Shown here: in pieces, positions 63,651 to 64,000 of the stretch
How positions within the stretch are numbered: the stretch's first letter is position 1
Layout of the letters: each line of letters opens with the position of its first letter
Source: Anastrepha obliqua
Taxonomy: Eukaryota > Arthropoda > Insecta > Diptera > Tephritidae
Direction of reading: 5' to 3'
DNA length: 64,000 nt
Assembly: GCF_027943255.1 (NCBI RefSeq)
Contig: NC_072896.1
Span: forward strand, 45,224,501-45,288,500
Position numbers and translations under genes: made by a program
Notes under the pieces: generated by a model
Databases searched by the model: none
The model's input: only the letters and a program-made list of their open reading frames with translations
What the model was told of the DNA's origin: nothing

Positions 63651-64000
63651 TTATTCATCCTCAATGTTTTCAATTTCAATAAATGATACGAGTGGCTTAT
63701 GATAGCTAAAATATGATACAAATGCTTTGGTTTCGATGTTGCCAACATATCTTTGAAATACCGCGTCAATTGTTGTTTTTGATCGTGTTGTCGATTCAGT
63801 TCGATTGTTACACATTTTTAAATTGAATGTTGTATTGAGAAAGTCAATTAAAGGAACCGCTGTGTCCAATGCAAAATTTACGTTAAAATCGGCACTTAAA
63901 ATCATTGGAACTTTATCGTAATCTTTTCTAAGTATCCGCGATACTTCTGGTGTATACTTTATTAAATTTTCGTGAATGAATTCCGTGATGCTATTTATTG
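63651..64000 (-). CDS. Helentron-type endonuclease (EEP) C-terminus, runs off the window
   Basis: Open on the minus strand from the right edge to TAA at 63651-63653, at least 116 codons: NSITEFIHENLIKYTPEVSR, VPMILSADFNVNFALDTAVP (the GDFN catalytic box reads ADFN), TTRSKTTIDAVFQR, FVSYFSYHKPLVSF. This is the end of an endonuclease/exonuclease/phosphatase domain like that fused to Helentron Rep-helicase proteins. No break was seen in the visible part. The start lies beyond 64000. Confidence 0.65.
   Translation of the reverse strand, partial: INSITEFIHENLIKYTPEVSRILRKDYDKVPMILSADFNVNFALDTAVPLIDFLNTTFNLKMCNNRTESTTRSKTTIDAVFQRYVGNIETKAFVSYFSYHKPLVSFIEIENIEDE

Overview
This 64 kb window is eukaryotic, AT-rich and almost wholly made of mobile-element DNA. 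Three things suggest a higher dipteran, probably a tephritid-like fruit fly: many CATACATATGTATGTA-type simple repeats, the mixture of Tc1/mariner, P-like, MULE, Helitron/Helentron, BEL and LINE families, and GT-AG introns inside element genes. The taxonomic call is inference. I found no convincing host single-copy gene, rRNA, functional tRNA or CRISPR. Most coding regions are pseudogenes. The exceptions are one intact Tc1 transposase, a 1391-codon BEL polyprotein lacking its integrase core, and an open endonuclease-like frame cut by the right edge.

Left part (1-19 kb): Tc1 debris, a THAP + ISXO2/IS1595-type (Merlin-like) transposase gene (818-1951), broken P-like transposases in tail-to-tail orientation (3.1-5.3 kb), a ~115-bp satellite-like array, and a foldback-like MULE (6992-9321) whose inverted ends are arrays of a ~16-bp repeat. 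Then come LINE fragments, a second ISXO2-type copy (11.0-12.1 kb), a Tc1 pseudogene, a Helitron with both termini (15343-18207) and a transposase remnant with a SDACSGQNRN motif.

Middle (19-36 kb): a P-like THAP transposase gene (19.26-24.4 kb) is split by a 3456-bp Tc1 element (19385-22840). That element has ~890-bp, nearly identical terminal inverted repeats and an intact 352-codon DD34E transposase. A P-like paralogue at 59 kb shows the empty site. Next is an orphan DDE-like gene (25.06-26.7 kb), a tRNA-derived SINE and a deleted mariner. A three-element nest follows: mariner A (29919-35612) contains a 3153-bp element (30171-33323) with 12-bp TIRs and a TTA duplication that encodes a PIN/XPG-like nuclease plus a cysteine-rich CXC domain (Academ-like), and separately a full-length mariner B (34159-35455).

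Right part (36-64 kb): many mariner and LINE fragments, two Helentron-like elements (39.3-42.7 kb) with minisatellite growth and a ~544-bp (TTATG)n tract, RTE-like and SINE copies, and a third ISXO2-type copy (49.6-50.5 kb). These are followed by a very young BEL/Pao element with identical 337-bp LTRs (51896-56962), a Tc1 with inverted/direct-repeat ends (57343-58978), the second P-like copy (58981-61640), and an endonuclease/exonuclease/phosphatase frame of Helentron type at the right edge.

The genes do not form a pathway. What the window records is layered insertion. The most informative loci are those where a host repeat gives exact element boundaries.
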